The position numbers and the translations under genes are program-made. Positions 1-12,300 of a stretch of DNA of 64,000 nt are shown here, in pieces. The stretch spans positions 7,385,257-7,449,256 of the forward strand of contig NC_060232.1 of the NCBI RefSeq assembly GCF_021155775.2. The letters are read 5' to 3'. The stretch's first letter is position 1; each line of letters starts with the position of its first letter. The notes under the pieces were generated by a model, which was given only the letters and a program-made list of their open reading frames with translations, was not told the origin of the DNA and ran no database searches. The DNA is from Neodiprion pinetum. Taxonomy: Eukaryota; Arthropoda; Insecta; Hymenoptera; Diprionidae.

Positions 1-2300
1 TCACGGAGTGAAGGAAAGTAAGAGTGAATAAAAATCGTAAAGGTGGTTTGTGGAAAGGACGCGATGCTGAAGTCGGTAACATTAATGTATCGAAACGTTG
101 AATCAAAAATACAATTTCGCACCTTTAGAATACTTGAACAAGTTGAATTTACAAAATCTGAGTTTGCCGATGCTGTATCAACAGTAGGTATACCAAATTT
201 TAAGTAATCCTAAAGGTTGCAAAATAACGACTTCTACCAAAGATGCATTATTACAATAACGTTGCAAACTTCAGACTGATGAAAGGGCGCCGTTTGTGCA
301 AAGAGACTGGCAGCGGAATGTTAGATGGACGAGGATAGAGTGAGAAGTGGAAAAAGCCGGTGCGGGACAGACGAAAGGCGTTCAGGGCACGAGCGGCGTG
401 TCTCGAGTTGGTCAGTCGTTCGTTTCTGCATACACCGTGTAATATCTATAGTGTAAATGCCCTCGCGGTATAGAGAGAACCGAAATTATTACGTTCTCCT
501 GGCGAGTGTCCAAAATCCCGCTGCCTGCCCCTGTCTATGGATTATTGCAACACCCGGCGTCGTCGTCGTCTCTTGGCCTACATTGATTAACACAGGTCGC
601 AAGCCAGCTAACGTAAGCAAGCGAGCTTGTCGGTAAGCTCTAGACGAGTAGAATCGACGCTCCCGAGTGCAACCCCTATTATTTTTAACCGGACGGCGAG
701 TCGTAGTACAGTTTGCGGTTACATTTAGAGCGATTATATGCACGACGGACGATCGTAATTATTCTCATTGTTATTTATTATAATTATAACAGGTGACCGC
801 GTGTCGGAGATTCGCGTCAGAATCACGCGCGCTCACCAAATATCCGATTTACTAATTATAGTACGAAGCGATTTGTTCTCTAACAATAAGCTCCCGTTAC
901 GAAACGTTTCCCGGTGTGCGTTTGGCGGTTCCGAAGGCCGTCCAGAAAGCTCGAACTCAACGTATTTCCCCGTTGCTCTCGATCACCTTTTTCGCATCGC
1001 TTTCCGCAGGCTGACGCGTCAGGCAGTCTGGCGGTCGTGACGCCTCGACACGAATGTCACGAAATAAGGGACGATACCGGCAGCAGAGCGAATGTAACCG
1101 GATTTCAAAAACGTTCGATAAACACCCTCGACGACCTTCTCCCTTGTGCGACAGCCGTCAATGCCTAAGGTGCGTTCGTAGGTACGTTAGACACAAACGG
1201 AAGCTGCGGTGACAGTTCTTTGACAGCTGACGTGCACCTAACGCAATGAGGAGGAGGGAGGGACACCGCCGACATTAATTCAAGGGGGGTAAAAACGAGC
1301 TGGCCTTTGAAGCAAATAAAACAGCGGCGAATCGTCGCAGAGATCTCTACGGCTATTTAAACAGTATCTACGTGTAATAGGTAACGTAATCTAGGATAGA
1401 TTTGTAACCACCTTGCTTACGAACGGGCATATTATCGCCGCGGCAGCGATACTCCGGGGTTGATTCTTGCTCTTGCGGAGGGGGGAGGGGCGCTAGGCAC
1501 TGCACCCTGGAGCTAGTGGTTGAAAACCTGGTCTCTTCTCGCACCGCTCCTCCTCAATGATAGCCGGTATAAGCCCCACTGACACTTGGGCCGGGCGGTC
1601 GACGGTGCATCGACGATTAAGATTGATGATACTGACGATGAGCCCACTGAATTAATACACCTCGAGAGAAAAACAAAAAAACAACCACCGACAACCGAAC
1701 GTCGTCGAACCGTCGTCGCTCTTTGACTCGCGAAAATTTCTTCTATCACTGTGGCTTTATTTCGTTGCTTACAAATTATACACGCGTCCTGTGGTTAACT
1801 TTTTTTTACTTTCGTTTCTTTTTTTTTCCTTCTTTGTGTTATATTTGGGCTTGTTTCTATTTATTTGTTTATTTTTTCCTATTATCTTTTCGAGTCGACT
1901 TAATATATATAAACACACACACCGTAGGCCCTCGCCAATATGGCGTCACGCGAGTTTAGCAGCCGGAAAACTGACTACGGCCGATGGTTTGATTGGTCGA
2001 TCGTACACCCGTGACGTCAGACCCCAATGCGGGGTACGAAACTCAACGTAGCCAGCTTCGGAGCGTCAGCCACCCTTCGTCGCTGCTCTCCGACCTATAT
2101 AGCTATACTCGCGAAGGTTTCGCGATAATTTACTTACACTCTACGGCCTCAGGAGCGCTACCCTCCCGCCAGAGCTCGCCGCCCTCTCACGGCAAACCCC
2201 TAGAACTAAACAACCCCGAATACGATGTGGCGGGAATTTCAAACACGGAATTAAGCTGTGGTTGACTAAAATCTTTTGCCCCTTGTCTCAAATTTCTAGG
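1..2300. other. Region without recognisable gene
   Basis: No open frame here has recognisable family content or a convincing splice pattern. The stretch is moderately GC- and CpG-rich around 300-1500 and 1900-2230, as expected for promoter or 5' UTR DNA. It has a palindromic CRE-like TGACGTCA at 2012-2019 with an inverted CCAAT box (ATTGG) about 20 bases upstream. A pyrimidine-rich tract lies at about 1800-1890. It may hold the promoter of a neighbour outside the window, but I cannot assign one. Confidence 0.5.
2012..2019. promoter_or_regulatory. CRE-like palindrome TGACGTCA
   Basis: A perfect 8-bp CRE/ATF consensus lies in CpG-rich DNA, with ATTGG (inverted CCAAT) just upstream near 1992. 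Both elements are typical of insect and vertebrate core-proximal promoters. The target gene is unknown. Confidence 0.3.
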
Positions 2301-2361
2301 TTTTCTTGCGTCGATTACAAAATTTGGACAGCAAAGACTTGGATGGATTGTAATGATATTA

Positions 2362-2367
2362 TTTATT
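2362..2367 (-). terminator. Candidate poly(A) signal of the ATMIN-like gene
   Basis: TTTATT on the plus strand reads AATAAA on the minus strand, about 490 bases downstream of the stop codon at 2855. The intervening AT-rich DNA holds no credible gene and would be 3' UTR. Other A/T-rich signals nearby could serve instead. Confidence 0.35.
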
Positions 2368-2854
2368 AATATGGTATTTATAACAATCATCGAATGCTAT
2401 ATTATCTGTAATATGTATAATACTATAATAAAGTTTAATAGACACCAATAAACATATTTACAAAGCGTTACAGGAATTAATTAATTTATGATTTTAACAG
2501 ATTTAAAGAAGGCAAGTACGGTGCAAGTGTAAGTACGAAATTTAGAATGACGCGCTCTTCCAAATTTTTACTAATAACGATTTTTACTATTTTTTTTTTT
2601 TTTTGTCTGACGACTTTTAACGTCAATGGAAATCGTTGCAACGTGGACCTTACTTTTTTATTTCTTAATCCCTTGAATGATGAACAATAAAACACAAATA
2701 TTAGAAGAATCTCTACACACACTATTGAAATATTTTCGCACAGGTTTTCGCGCCTGCGCTTGCTGCCAGCACCTTGATTAAAATACAAAGATTCTCCAAT
2801 ACTAGAGAAAGTAGACTGCTATCGTGAAATAGTATTTAAAAAGTTTTCACCGCG

Positions 2855-5258
2855 TCAATTTAGATCCCGAAAAAAATTCAGAAGTTCGGTCTGAGTCTCC
2901 ATGTGGTTAGTCTGCGCGTGTAACCAAGACCTCCCAATGCTGGAGTCGTTCTGTACAGATTTTGATATTTTGGTTTGCGTTTCCGTAGACACCGTAGCAT
3001 CGCTGATTTGTGGCCACGCAGTCTGAGTTTGAATGTCGGAAAAGCCCAAATCTGAAAGTAGAATTTCGTCCGAAGTTTGGGTGCACGTGTTGCTGTACAA
3101 GAGTTCATCCATATTCTCAAAGCTCTCGGTGGTCTGGGTCTCCGTATTGGAACTGTAGGTGAAGGAGGTATCCTGGTCAAAGAGCTCCCGTGTAAACGCG
3201 AGCTCAGTCTGCGTTTCAATACTGCTAAATTTATTATCAAACATCTTTTCCATCAGTAACGAATCCGTGTGTCCGACGCTACCTATCCGCGCGAAGGAGA
3301 GAGTATTACCGATCGAATTATCTTCAATGTATTGAATGTTGTTGAGATTCGTAGTCTGGGAACCAGAATGCATTAGCGTAGGCTCATCGTGGTTATAAAA
3401 TATATTTAGATCGGTTTGGGTTACATTTTCGTTCAGATCCTCGAGGAAATTTTCTTCGTTCGTCTGAGTACCCGATGTGTTCTTCACCTCCCAAAGATCC
3501 TGCAAACCGACGTCGTGACTCAAAGGCAATGGACTGTTTGAAAACAGATTTTGAGTTTCAAAATTATCGGCAAAGTTCAAATCCTCCTTCAGTATCGTGG
3601 AGTTTAAATCCTTGGGCAGTTCGCTCTTCCGACATTTCCAGTCTTTCAATATGTGTGAACTTGATTCTTGCTGCATGGATTTCGTCATGATGTAACGCTC
3701 GTTTGTCTGCGTTTCTGCAGATGTTTTATGATGCTTCTCCGTTTTCAAACCACCTGTCTGAGTCTGTTGCGATATCCTACGCCTTGCTGCCCCACTTTTC
3801 AACGGACTAGACACTTTTTTTGCCCTCTTAAACTCATCCGTCTGCATAGCTGCGTCGCAAGTTACCTTCAGTTTTCCATCCATCAAATAAGTATAAGTAT
3901 TAGACCCATCTATGGAATTTGGCAAGATATTAACCGGCTTGCCGACATTAACAATTGTGACTTGAACAGCTGGTAATGTCTTCAATTTTGTCTTTCTGTA
4001 ATCATATTTATGAAGAAGGAATGATTCACATCAAAATCCAAGAGTGCTCGCTGAAATTGATGGGATGGGACATTCAGGATACGGTTTTCAGATACTTATC
4101 TTTGGGTAGATGAAGGCCAGAGGATAAAAAATGTTTCAACAAAATTCTTTACGAACGGATAACAACATTCACTGTGTTTTTACTCAAAAGTGCTTGAGCT
4201 AAACCCATGTTTAATGATACACAGAGAAATAATATTAGGTAGATGGGTTTCCATTCTGCCGTATATTTTTTTTCCTTCTTCAATTATTGTCTATGCTTTT
4301 TCGCTCAGTGATTTAAATCCAAACACGATTATCCAATATCACGATAACTTATGCTCAATTGTTTGTAATAATACAGGTGCCATATCGCCAGAGAGAATAA
4401 AACGAATCCAAATATTTAGGTACACAAGAGAATATGGAGGACAATTAGAGAATATCATTTATAATGAATATTGATGAGAGAAAATTAGGGAAAATCAGGG
4501 ATGAAGAAGTAGGGAAAATCTAAGATATCAATACGGTTTCAAGCTGCATACAGTGGGAGTATTCCAAAAGTTGATATATTTGAGAATCTTTGCAGAAATT
4601 GAAGATTCTCAGAACTCTCAAAGACCCAGACTCAAATAACAATCTTTCATAGATAATTTAGTGTTTAATAAAGGCTATAATACTCACTTGAGTAAAAGTT
4701 TGTATTTGTTGTCTATTACGTGCTTGTAGCGTTTGGCATGTGTAAGTAGAGCTTCGTAAGTTGAGAATACTTTGAGGCAATTGCAGGTGAATTGCACACC
4801 GCATATCCTAACGTGAGCATCCTTGGCAGCCTCGGTTGAAAAACATTTGGAGCATTGCGTACACATGAAGGTTTTAGCTGCGTGTACCTTGAGGTAATGC
4901 TGTAATGAAAAGAGCAAGATCGGGGTTAGACTACTTCCGAGTGATTGAGTTCAAGATTGGAAACGAGAAGGGCATTACGATCGGAGCGAAACCTAACCTG
5001 TTTAAGGTACTTCATAGTTGTGAAGTATCGTTCGGATTTAAGAGCGTATACGCAGGAGGAAACGGGGCAGTGATACTGTATGTTTTTCTTGTCATTTTTC
5101 GCCAAGTTTCCCTGCTTGTGAACCTTAAGATCGTGGAGTCGGAGTCGAGGCTCGTTTTGAAATACAAGCCCGCATTCCAGACATCGGACACTCTTTACTA
5201 TCACGCTCAATTCCTCTGGCGACGGGCATATCGTATTAACCAAAACTTCCGCCTCCAT
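2855..5258 (-). CDS. ATMIN: ATMIN/ASCIZ-like zinc-finger transcription factor with LC8-binding TQT array
   Basis: Three coding exons on the minus strand, 5258-4998, 4899-4688 and 3995-2855, join with GT-AG borders and matching phases to give 537 residues. The N-terminus carries four zinc-finger-like modules: C26/C29/H42/H47, C64/C69/H88/H93 (split by intron 1), a C2HC finger C100/C103/H116/C120, and C126/C128/H141/H147. The last exon is low-complexity and holds about ten exact TQT motifs plus degenerate MQT/SQT/AQT copies. In ATMIN/ASCIZ such TQT motifs bind dynein light chain LC8 (DYNLL1), while the fingers activate the LC8 gene, giving feedback control. Four N-terminal fingers plus a C-terminal TQT array is the diagnostic architecture; human ATMIN is longer. 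The start at 5258 is the first ATG before finger 1. Family assignment rests on architecture, not alignment. Confidence 0.88.
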
Positions 5259-6980
5259 CGCGATCGCTGTAATTTACGAAGTACGCCGGCGAACCGTAAT
5301 AATTATCCATCCGTCAGTTGTTTATTTCATCAACCCCGCGGCCAAAGTGGTTTTATTTTGTCCGCCATTTGTTTATTCGGCCACGAACTAACTCCTCGCC
5401 CTCCTCTTCTACAGAATCGATGCGTTGTGTTCATTTCGCGAACGAGTGAATACACGTTGAGTGAGGGTCGTCAGAGAGCCAGCTTTGGGCAAATTTAAGT
5501 ATGGCTGTCATAGCCAGAGAGTCGAGGTACTAGGCAGTAGGTAACCGACGGTAACCTTAAAAACTTCTTGGAGTTTGCCGGTAAAGAATAACGCGGAGGC
5601 GCGTTTTGTCGGTAACTCAAGGTTTTCTCTTTTAGTCTAAAACGTGAGATAGAAAAAAATAAGACATCGATGTCGGCATTGCGAATTATATACTTAACGG
5701 CAGTTCCTTAAAATATCAACAACTTGTTACATTGTTTAGACCCCGCGACTCTTATTCACGACAGCTTTTTGTGCGTATGTATGTAACTGTCCCAAGTAAA
5801 GGTGACAATTTTGTCAATACACTTCGTATTCATTTTTATTTCCCTTACAATTAACAGGCCCGAAATACTGAAAGCGTGAGATTCAACTAATTTCTCATTC
5901 ATTTGTCACTCATTCGTTCAATTATGCATTATTCAGCAGTGGTCACTGATCTCTGGATCAGTGGTTGTGGTTGATATTTTGAAGCTAATGTGCTTGACGA
6001 AGAAAAAATACCCAATCAGCGTTTAACACAACTGCTTGCTCGGTAAGAAACATCGCGTGTCGAAAATGACACACACGCTCGTACAGCATAAAAATCGCTG
6101 ACTAAAAATTGGAAGGACACGATTATTTCATACTTGATGGATGTATTAACTCATTTTACCTCGTGTACATACATAGTGATTTGTGTACAAAAAGTTTACA
6201 AGTCTTTAAAATTTGCAAGATGATAATGTGATGATAGAAAATCGTAAATCATACTGAGCTTACGATCTACTAGAGTTTGTACGAATTACCCATACGTTTT
6301 TCAGATGACTCTTGGTTTTTTTTTAAATAGGAGGCATATTTTGTACGATATTGAGTTACGGATGTTATTTCGTTAGTATCTGGATTGTAAAATAACTGTG
6401 TTAAGAATACTTTAGCCGCTTTGTTATTGATATCATTGTATGAGAAAATCAACGATTAGATGTAATAATCCACGGAAAAAATTTAATGAATAAGTATATT
6501 ACACACATACAATATCAAAAACGTTACTTTGTATGCCGGCGATTCTTACGTTTGAACTTTCACATAGCCATTTCACACTGAAACTTTTCTGTTTACTCGC
6601 ACTCCTATGATAGGAGGTTAACAGTAGGCCTATACTAAAATGTAACTTACCTAAATTCCTATAAATAAATCCCCAAATAAATATACACTGTAACGTTGCA
6701 TTTGCAAGGTGATAACTAAACGCGTCACCGTTTGTTGCATGCAACATGTAAATATTCATCCGACACACACTTGATACAAACAAGTGTATCGTGTACATCA
6801 AGACGTTGCACCAAGAGAAATTCAACTCCAAATTGACGTAATTTTAGTGCTTAATTTTGGGGGCAAGATATAGTTCTTGACGCATTTTTATTCTTGCCTT
6901 TTAATTAAGCGTCTAAAATATATCGTCAATTACAAATATATCGTCAGCTGTTTTAATTGAGAATGGATCAATAGTTGAGC
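5259..6980. other. Intergenic region between the ATMIN-like and p24 genes
   Basis: The first ~300 bases upstream of the ATMIN-like start are CpG-rich and probably include its 5' UTR and promoter. From about 5600 the DNA is AT-rich. A 60-codon minus-strand frame at 6452-6270 looks faintly coding but has no recognisable relative. The remainder shows nothing assignable. Confidence 0.5.
6887..6892 (-). terminator. Candidate poly(A) signal of the p24 gene
   Basis: Plus-strand TTTATT (AATAAA on minus) lies about 90 bases beyond the stop codon at 6984, a normal distance for a short insect 3' UTR. Confidence 0.45.
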
Positions 6981-6983
6981 TTA

Positions 6984-7885
6984 CTATGACTTTGGGTAAG
7001 GATTTCGTTCGGTGAAAAAGTCTCTCAGGACAAAGACCTGTCCTATTGTTGTAATCAGAATTGCTAAGGTCTCCATAACCGACCACCACATCACTCGCTC
7101 GTTAAGATCTTCGGCCCGTTTTCGACCCTGCGCTTCTCGCAGTCTGTGATGTGTCTGGTAGTCCAAAATACTGTTCAGATTTTGGTGCACCTCCTGCGCA
7201 GACGACTCCATCTATAAAGCAAGAAGATAATCGCTAGCTATTCAATAATCTTGGATAATAAATTTCAAGTATAATTACGAATTCACTGATGTTTCGCAAC
7301 TTTCGATGAATAAAATAACGAACCCACCTGAGTCATAACCGTGACATGCTCGCCAAGACCAGGCAGAGGGAGTTCATCTCCGACCTGAAAGTCCATGTAC
7401 ACAAGCTTGTGCGAAAAGGTCGAAAACTCGTTGCTGAAGCAGGCTTTATAGACCCCGGATATCGTCGGTGTAAACGTGTGCGAATCAAACTGCGTCTTCA
7501 CCTGACGATATATTATCTCCTTGTTCGGCGCCTCCAGTGTGACGTCAACATCGTACTGGCCACCGGTCACGACCTAGGAATCAAAGAGAATGAGACGTTG
7601 GTTGGTTGTCAAAACAACCGACGAACCTACAAATGTTCCCAGTCGCCCCTCCCTTTGGGTTCGAGGTTAAGATTAAGGGCGCTGATTGTGATTTTGGAGG
7701 GATATCGGTAGTGGATTTATCCGACTTACCTGGAACTCGAGGGTCGACGATACGTTCTTCTCAATGTCCTGGTAAAAGCACTCTTTGGCATTATCCGGCA
7801 GCTCGAAGGTTAGTTCTACGCTACTCGCGTCGAATACGGCACCTAGAAGCGCACCGAGCAGGAACCACGTCATCCAGTAGTCCAT
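6984..7885 (-). CDS. TMED7: p24-gamma transmembrane cargo receptor (TMED3/TMED7-like)
   Basis: Exons 7885-7730, 7573-7328 and 7211-6984 join in phase 0 to 209 residues. Order: signal peptide (about residues 1-21), a GOLD domain beginning TFELPDNAKECF with the disulfide cysteines C36 and C97 (in KACFSNEF), a coiled-coil region containing LDYQTHHRLREAQGR, one membrane segment at about 176-196, and a short cytosolic tail RDFFTERNPYPKS. The diphenylalanine in the tail is the COPII-binding signal of the family; no C-terminal KKXX is present, which fits the gamma subfamily. p24 proteins cycle between ER and Golgi, selecting secretory and GPI-anchored cargo. Length and motifs closely match human TMED7 and TMED3, which I cannot separate by eye. 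It lies divergent from the MFI-like gene. Confidence 0.93.
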
Positions 7886-8603
7886 GTTGCGCGGTGATTT
7901 AGCGGCCTATCAAATTCGCATTTAAACTCGTATAATACCCGGCAAATACCCAGCCCGCAGTCCTCGATCGAACTCGGCAAACTTTACTAATATGTATGAA
8001 ACGATCCGTCTTAACGTGGCCGGAAGAAGACAGTCAGCCGATCTTCGAAGTTCGAAGCTCTACTTCAACCTGAACCTAACTTCTCACCATGGAAGCGTAA
8101 GGATATAGAGTGGGGAGGGTATAGGCGCTCGTATAACTGAAGTGTCTCACTATTAAAAAGAGAAAAAAGATCAAAACCGACCTTCTTTCTCTCTGGTGAC
8201 GCATGCGCAGCGGTATAAACGTCGTAGCCGTCGTAGCTATTTGCAACTGCGTATGCGCTGGGAGAAAAAGAAAGCTAGTACTCTTACATTCTCTCTCTCG
8301 CTCTTACTCGTTTCACTACTCGACGAGTCTATTGCCACCTCTCGACGAAACGGAGAAGCGCTTATCGCGCGGAAATTTTGTCCACCCTCCGCCGTCCGAC
8401 ACGTGTCTCAACTCGCGCACTTGACGTATCAATTCGGCTGTAATGGACTCAATTTTACGCGCCGTGACTTCGCCGCGCATCGATTTCGACGGGGGGAGAA
8501 CGACGACGATGTCTTTGGGGTTTTGGAGGAGGACAACGACTTCTACCTTACTGAATTTCCTCTTAAATCGTCGAGCGATCTGGGTATAGATCAAAGATCG
8601 AGA
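7886..8603. promoter_or_regulatory. Shared divergent promoter region (p24 gene / MFI-like gene)
   Basis: About 720 bases separate the two divergent start codons. The stretch holds pyrimidine/purine blocks and no clear TATA box. A long plus-strand open frame continues upstream of the MFI-like ATG to about 8196, but it resembles no protein and is better read as 5' UTR. Confidence 0.4.
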
Positions 8604-9155
8604 ATGACGGCTGAACCGAGGGAACGAGCCGCAGCTATCGTGATACAGAAATGTTGGCGGAGATACTCGTTTAGAAGCGAATTTTCAAGCCTCAGAGATT
8701 TTCTGGCTAAATACGCCGGTTCGAATTACTCCGTGGCGTTTCTCAGACTAGTCAATTCGCGGGAAGCCTGTTTGATCGACCCAGCGAGCGGGACTCGCGT
8801 CCGCTTCAGATTCTCCGGGGAAACTTTTCCGCCTGTCGTTGTTTACAAGATATTTACGAAACTACCGGTCATCCGTGTCTCCTGCGCGTGGAATAACGAA
8901 ATTGAACAGAACCAGGCGGATACAATGATCAAGCCCGGCGAATCGCCCGTGAAAAGTAACGCGAACGATTGGCGGCCGTTCCTCATCACCTCCTCATCGC
9001 AAAGAGGAGGAACCGGAAGTTCAGCTTTTGCGTCGAAGCGTCGCGACGAACGCGTAATTAGATCAAATCGCAGATCAAAGTTAGAGATGATTAAACGACT
9101 TTATGAGCTGGGGAGGTACGGCGAATGGAAACCGGAAATGGCCCATGGAAAATGA
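8604..9155 (+). CDS. MFI: C11orf65/MFI (mitochondrial fission factor interactor) homolog
   Basis: This single exon encodes 183 residues from ATG 8604. It begins with an IQ-like helix (AAAIVIQKCWRRYSFR, about residues 9-24). The family core follows: LRLVNSREACLIDPASGTRV, then RFRFSGETFPPVVVYKIFT, then an NDWRP segment, and a basic C-terminal helix SKLEMIKRLYELG. These blocks line up in order with human C11orf65 (VKYINPKEAELLDAAAG, VRFRLGGVKFPPDIYYKIFT, NNGWRP, and a basic WMRQMYYSG helix). The human protein was reported to inhibit DRP1-MFF association at mitochondria; function in insects is unknown. The frame stays open upstream to 8196, but that part is unlike the family, and the chosen ATG gives the human-like N-terminus. 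The long C-terminal tail of the human protein is absent. Confidence 0.8.
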   Translation: MTAEPRERAAAIVIQKCWRRYSFRSEFSSLRDFLAKYAGSNYSVAFLRLVNSREACLIDPASGTRVRFRFSGETFPPVVVYKIFTKLPVIRVSCAWNNEIEQNQADTMIKPGESPVKSNANDWRPFLITSSSQRGGTGSSAFASKRRDERVIRSNRRSKLEMIKRLYELGRYGEWKPEMAHGK

Positions 9156-9365
9156 AATGACTTTATTCACTGTGATCGTCAAGATTTGTTCTCTCGAAAG
9201 CCGATGCGAAGAGCTCGCGTCACTTATCTAATCCGATGAATGGGCGCCAGCAAATTTTAAATTATAATTGAAATTCATGGCATTACTCGTACCGCACATT
9301 ATACCCTAATCACAAATTATCACGCTATTATTTAGCAAATTGTCAAGTTTTGTACCAAAAAAATC

Positions 9366-9371
9366 AATAAA
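9366..9371 (+). terminator. Poly(A) signal AATAAA of the MFI-like gene
   Basis: A canonical AATAAA lies 210 bases after the stop codon, in AT-rich 3' flank. Confidence 0.55.
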
Positions 9372-12300
9372 GATATATTGTAATGAACATTGCAGATGGT
9401 TCAGGAATCGAATATTCTTCACTTTCTACGAAACATTAGCGAACTTTGCGAACTTTGCGATCGCTCGAAAAACATTGCGAATCTTCCTCTCCGTCTATTC
9501 TACCGCATGATCCAAGAGGCAGAGCACTTGTATGAAATCTAGGCTCTGTGACGCAGTGCTAAACCGGGCTCTGTGGGTGCAGTTATCGGTCCAACACGAG
9601 CCAAGAAACTGCGCAGAGTTTGGACGAGTTCCAGCCACTCCGATATCGTTTCAAAAGCATCCCACATCCGATTGCCCAATTAAAATATCGTCTGTAGCGT
9701 ATCAGAGCTAGCCGACGATCAATCGAGCAGCACGCGTTGCGACGATGAACGCTAATTGTAGGCATACGGCAGGAAAAAGAGCAGATCAAAACGAATCGTT
9801 TGGCAACTGTGCTCTTTTCTTCAGGCGTTCTCCTTGTTATCATTTATTTTTGTAACTTTCTTTCATTTCCATGCAAAATATGACTTTATTTATCATATTT
9901 TAGGCGTCAGACGTCGACGCGACCCTCACCTGCATCGCGTAAAGCAGAATACCTGTACTTACAAGCTACGTACGGACAGACGTTTATATTATTCATACAT
10001 AAGAACGTTTTTGTATACATATGTTATGCAACGCTGGGTGGAATTCTGGTTCGAAATGGGAAAGGGTCGTGAAACGTTGCGGGGCGATTTAGATGCGCAT
10101 AATATAAAACATGTTACACGTGCAGAGTCCGTCGAGTTTCCAGTATACGGTTATATCCCCGCTGCTTATTTATTATTACTCACCTACGGATACGAAAACG
10201 TCTTCTCTATTATGGATGACCTTACCCTTATATACCTGCCTCGTATTTCACAGTCTGCATCGCAGAGCGGGCGTAGTGAGAAACTGGTAATCTTACCTGC
10301 GAAATATAACTGTTACAAATATCTTGGTATATGTGTAGATAACTTATGAATCGATCTATGTTCTTGCCGATGTTCAAACATTTTTCAAAACAGAATCCTA
10401 GTTTAATCTTACAGGGTCACGATCATTTTCAAACTATTTGCCCACGATAAGAAACGTGACTGCGTTCACCTTTTCCGAAAATTCAATCTGCACTAACTGT
10501 GAATTCTTATCAATTTATAGATTTCACCAGGCAAGTATGCGAGCCAAACGGATAATAATATTCAGCAATTCTTCATAGATCGATGGATAGGAATATCGTT
10601 AAACACTGTACCATTTTCGACGAGTGAACGTCATTGACTTAAATTTACGAACTGCACGAGTCGTGAAAGATACGGGTTCTTTCATTACTCCGTCGTTTTA
10701 ATTGCGTTTTATTGCCTTCCTTTTTATTTCCATCTCCACGAAAACAGCCAAGTAAAAAGTTTTCCCCCCACGATTGCACGGAGGTATCGCGGAATTGGCG
10801 ATGCAGAACCGCCTCGAACATGCCAGGCGTCGCGGCGCCGCGAAGGCTGCGAGCTTAAGGGGCTGTGGGAAGGGGATGAGGGGGAGTATAGCTAGAGGAG
10901 ACGACGATGGGAGTGAGAGAACCTTCGGAGGTGCAAGGGAGGAGAGAGCAGCATGGCAGGCCTAGAGTGGAAGCCAGTGGAAGCCAGTGAAAGCAAACGA
11001 CGCCGGGCGTCGGTCGAGGAGGGGAATTCGTCCCTCGGCGGCGGGAAACCATGCGTGACCTCCTGGTTCTCGGGCACATCGCGGCATTCGCGGCCCGAAG
11101 CGGACACCAGTGGAGGGACCGCGTGACACCGGAATGCAAGTGAGGGGTTCGGGTCGCGGCTCGACAATCTCTGATATCCACCCCAATTCGAAGAATACAA
11201 TCGAACTATCACTCGCGATTAGAGTCGGCTCGATCGCTTTGTCGCATTTATCGATGCCCGTACGCTGATTCGTACGATCGTTTAAACCGGCAGTGCGCGG
11301 TTCGACGTTGTCATTTTTCGTGATCCTCTAACAGTGCACTTCGACTTGAGTTCTGTACTGATCGGAAAACTTAATTATTATTGTTCGTGCCGACAGCTCC
11401 AAGGCTGTAGAAGAGTTGAGAGTTGTAACAGTTTCGAGGCTTGTTCGACGGGACTTATCTCACTTCTCGAGGTTTTCAAGAGCGTGAGAGATTCGCAACA
11501 AGGTATGTGTTCGTGAATTAGAGCAAATACTATGATATAGGTATAAGTGTATTACTTTCTTTAATACTATATATTTTACACAGCGTGGCTGAAGATAGTA
11601 ACGTTGTCAAAAAGATAACTTTTTTTTTTTGTTACAATTTTGAAATTATTTTAAAAGAGTCAAGTTTCCAAAAGTATCGATATGCTTTGCTTTTTATCGG
11701 TTTACAATAACGTTCTATATAATTCAAACTTGTCGAAAAAAAACACTTGTTAACATCGTTAGGATTGACTGTCAAAATTTCAATAGCATGTTTTGATATC
11801 AACTGCGAATTTTACTGATCCAAAATAGAACGTAGAATGATTTATTACGCTGGGCAAGAAAATGTTGACGAACATTATACGATAAGGTTAAATTTCATGT
11901 CCGCAGCTTCTGCGTTTCTTTCTGGAGAGTGTAATCAAAATTTTAGGTAACAGATTTCTGCTTCAAATGGAAATGAAAATAATAAATATAACAATACCTA
12001 ATCAAGTACCAGTCCACTTCATTGGTCGAGGTTGTAAGAATATAGAATACTGGGTTTCTGGGTTTATTGTTAAAACCAGAGTTTCTTCCAGCAAATTAAT
12101 TTTCACTACTATTAAAATATTATGCATTTTGTACAGGTTTCTACACGCTGGAGCGTGTTTTTAAAACTGCACCAATTTCACGATAAAGATTTCATGCCCC
12201 TTACAATAATATTACAAAAGTGTTTGCAGTTTGAACAATTATTTCGCAGTCGAAATTTTTCTAACTGATTTCGTTTCAATTCGAAATAGATAACAATACA

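Noticed and set aside
6270..6452. 60-codon minus-strand frame between the ATMIN-like and p24 genes
   Set aside because: Too short and AT-rich to separate from chance; no relative recognised.
8196..8603. N-terminal extension of the MFI-like protein
   Set aside because: Open, but it shows no family similarity. The human-like N-terminus begins at ATG 8604, and much of the extension is low-complexity translation of CT-rich DNA.
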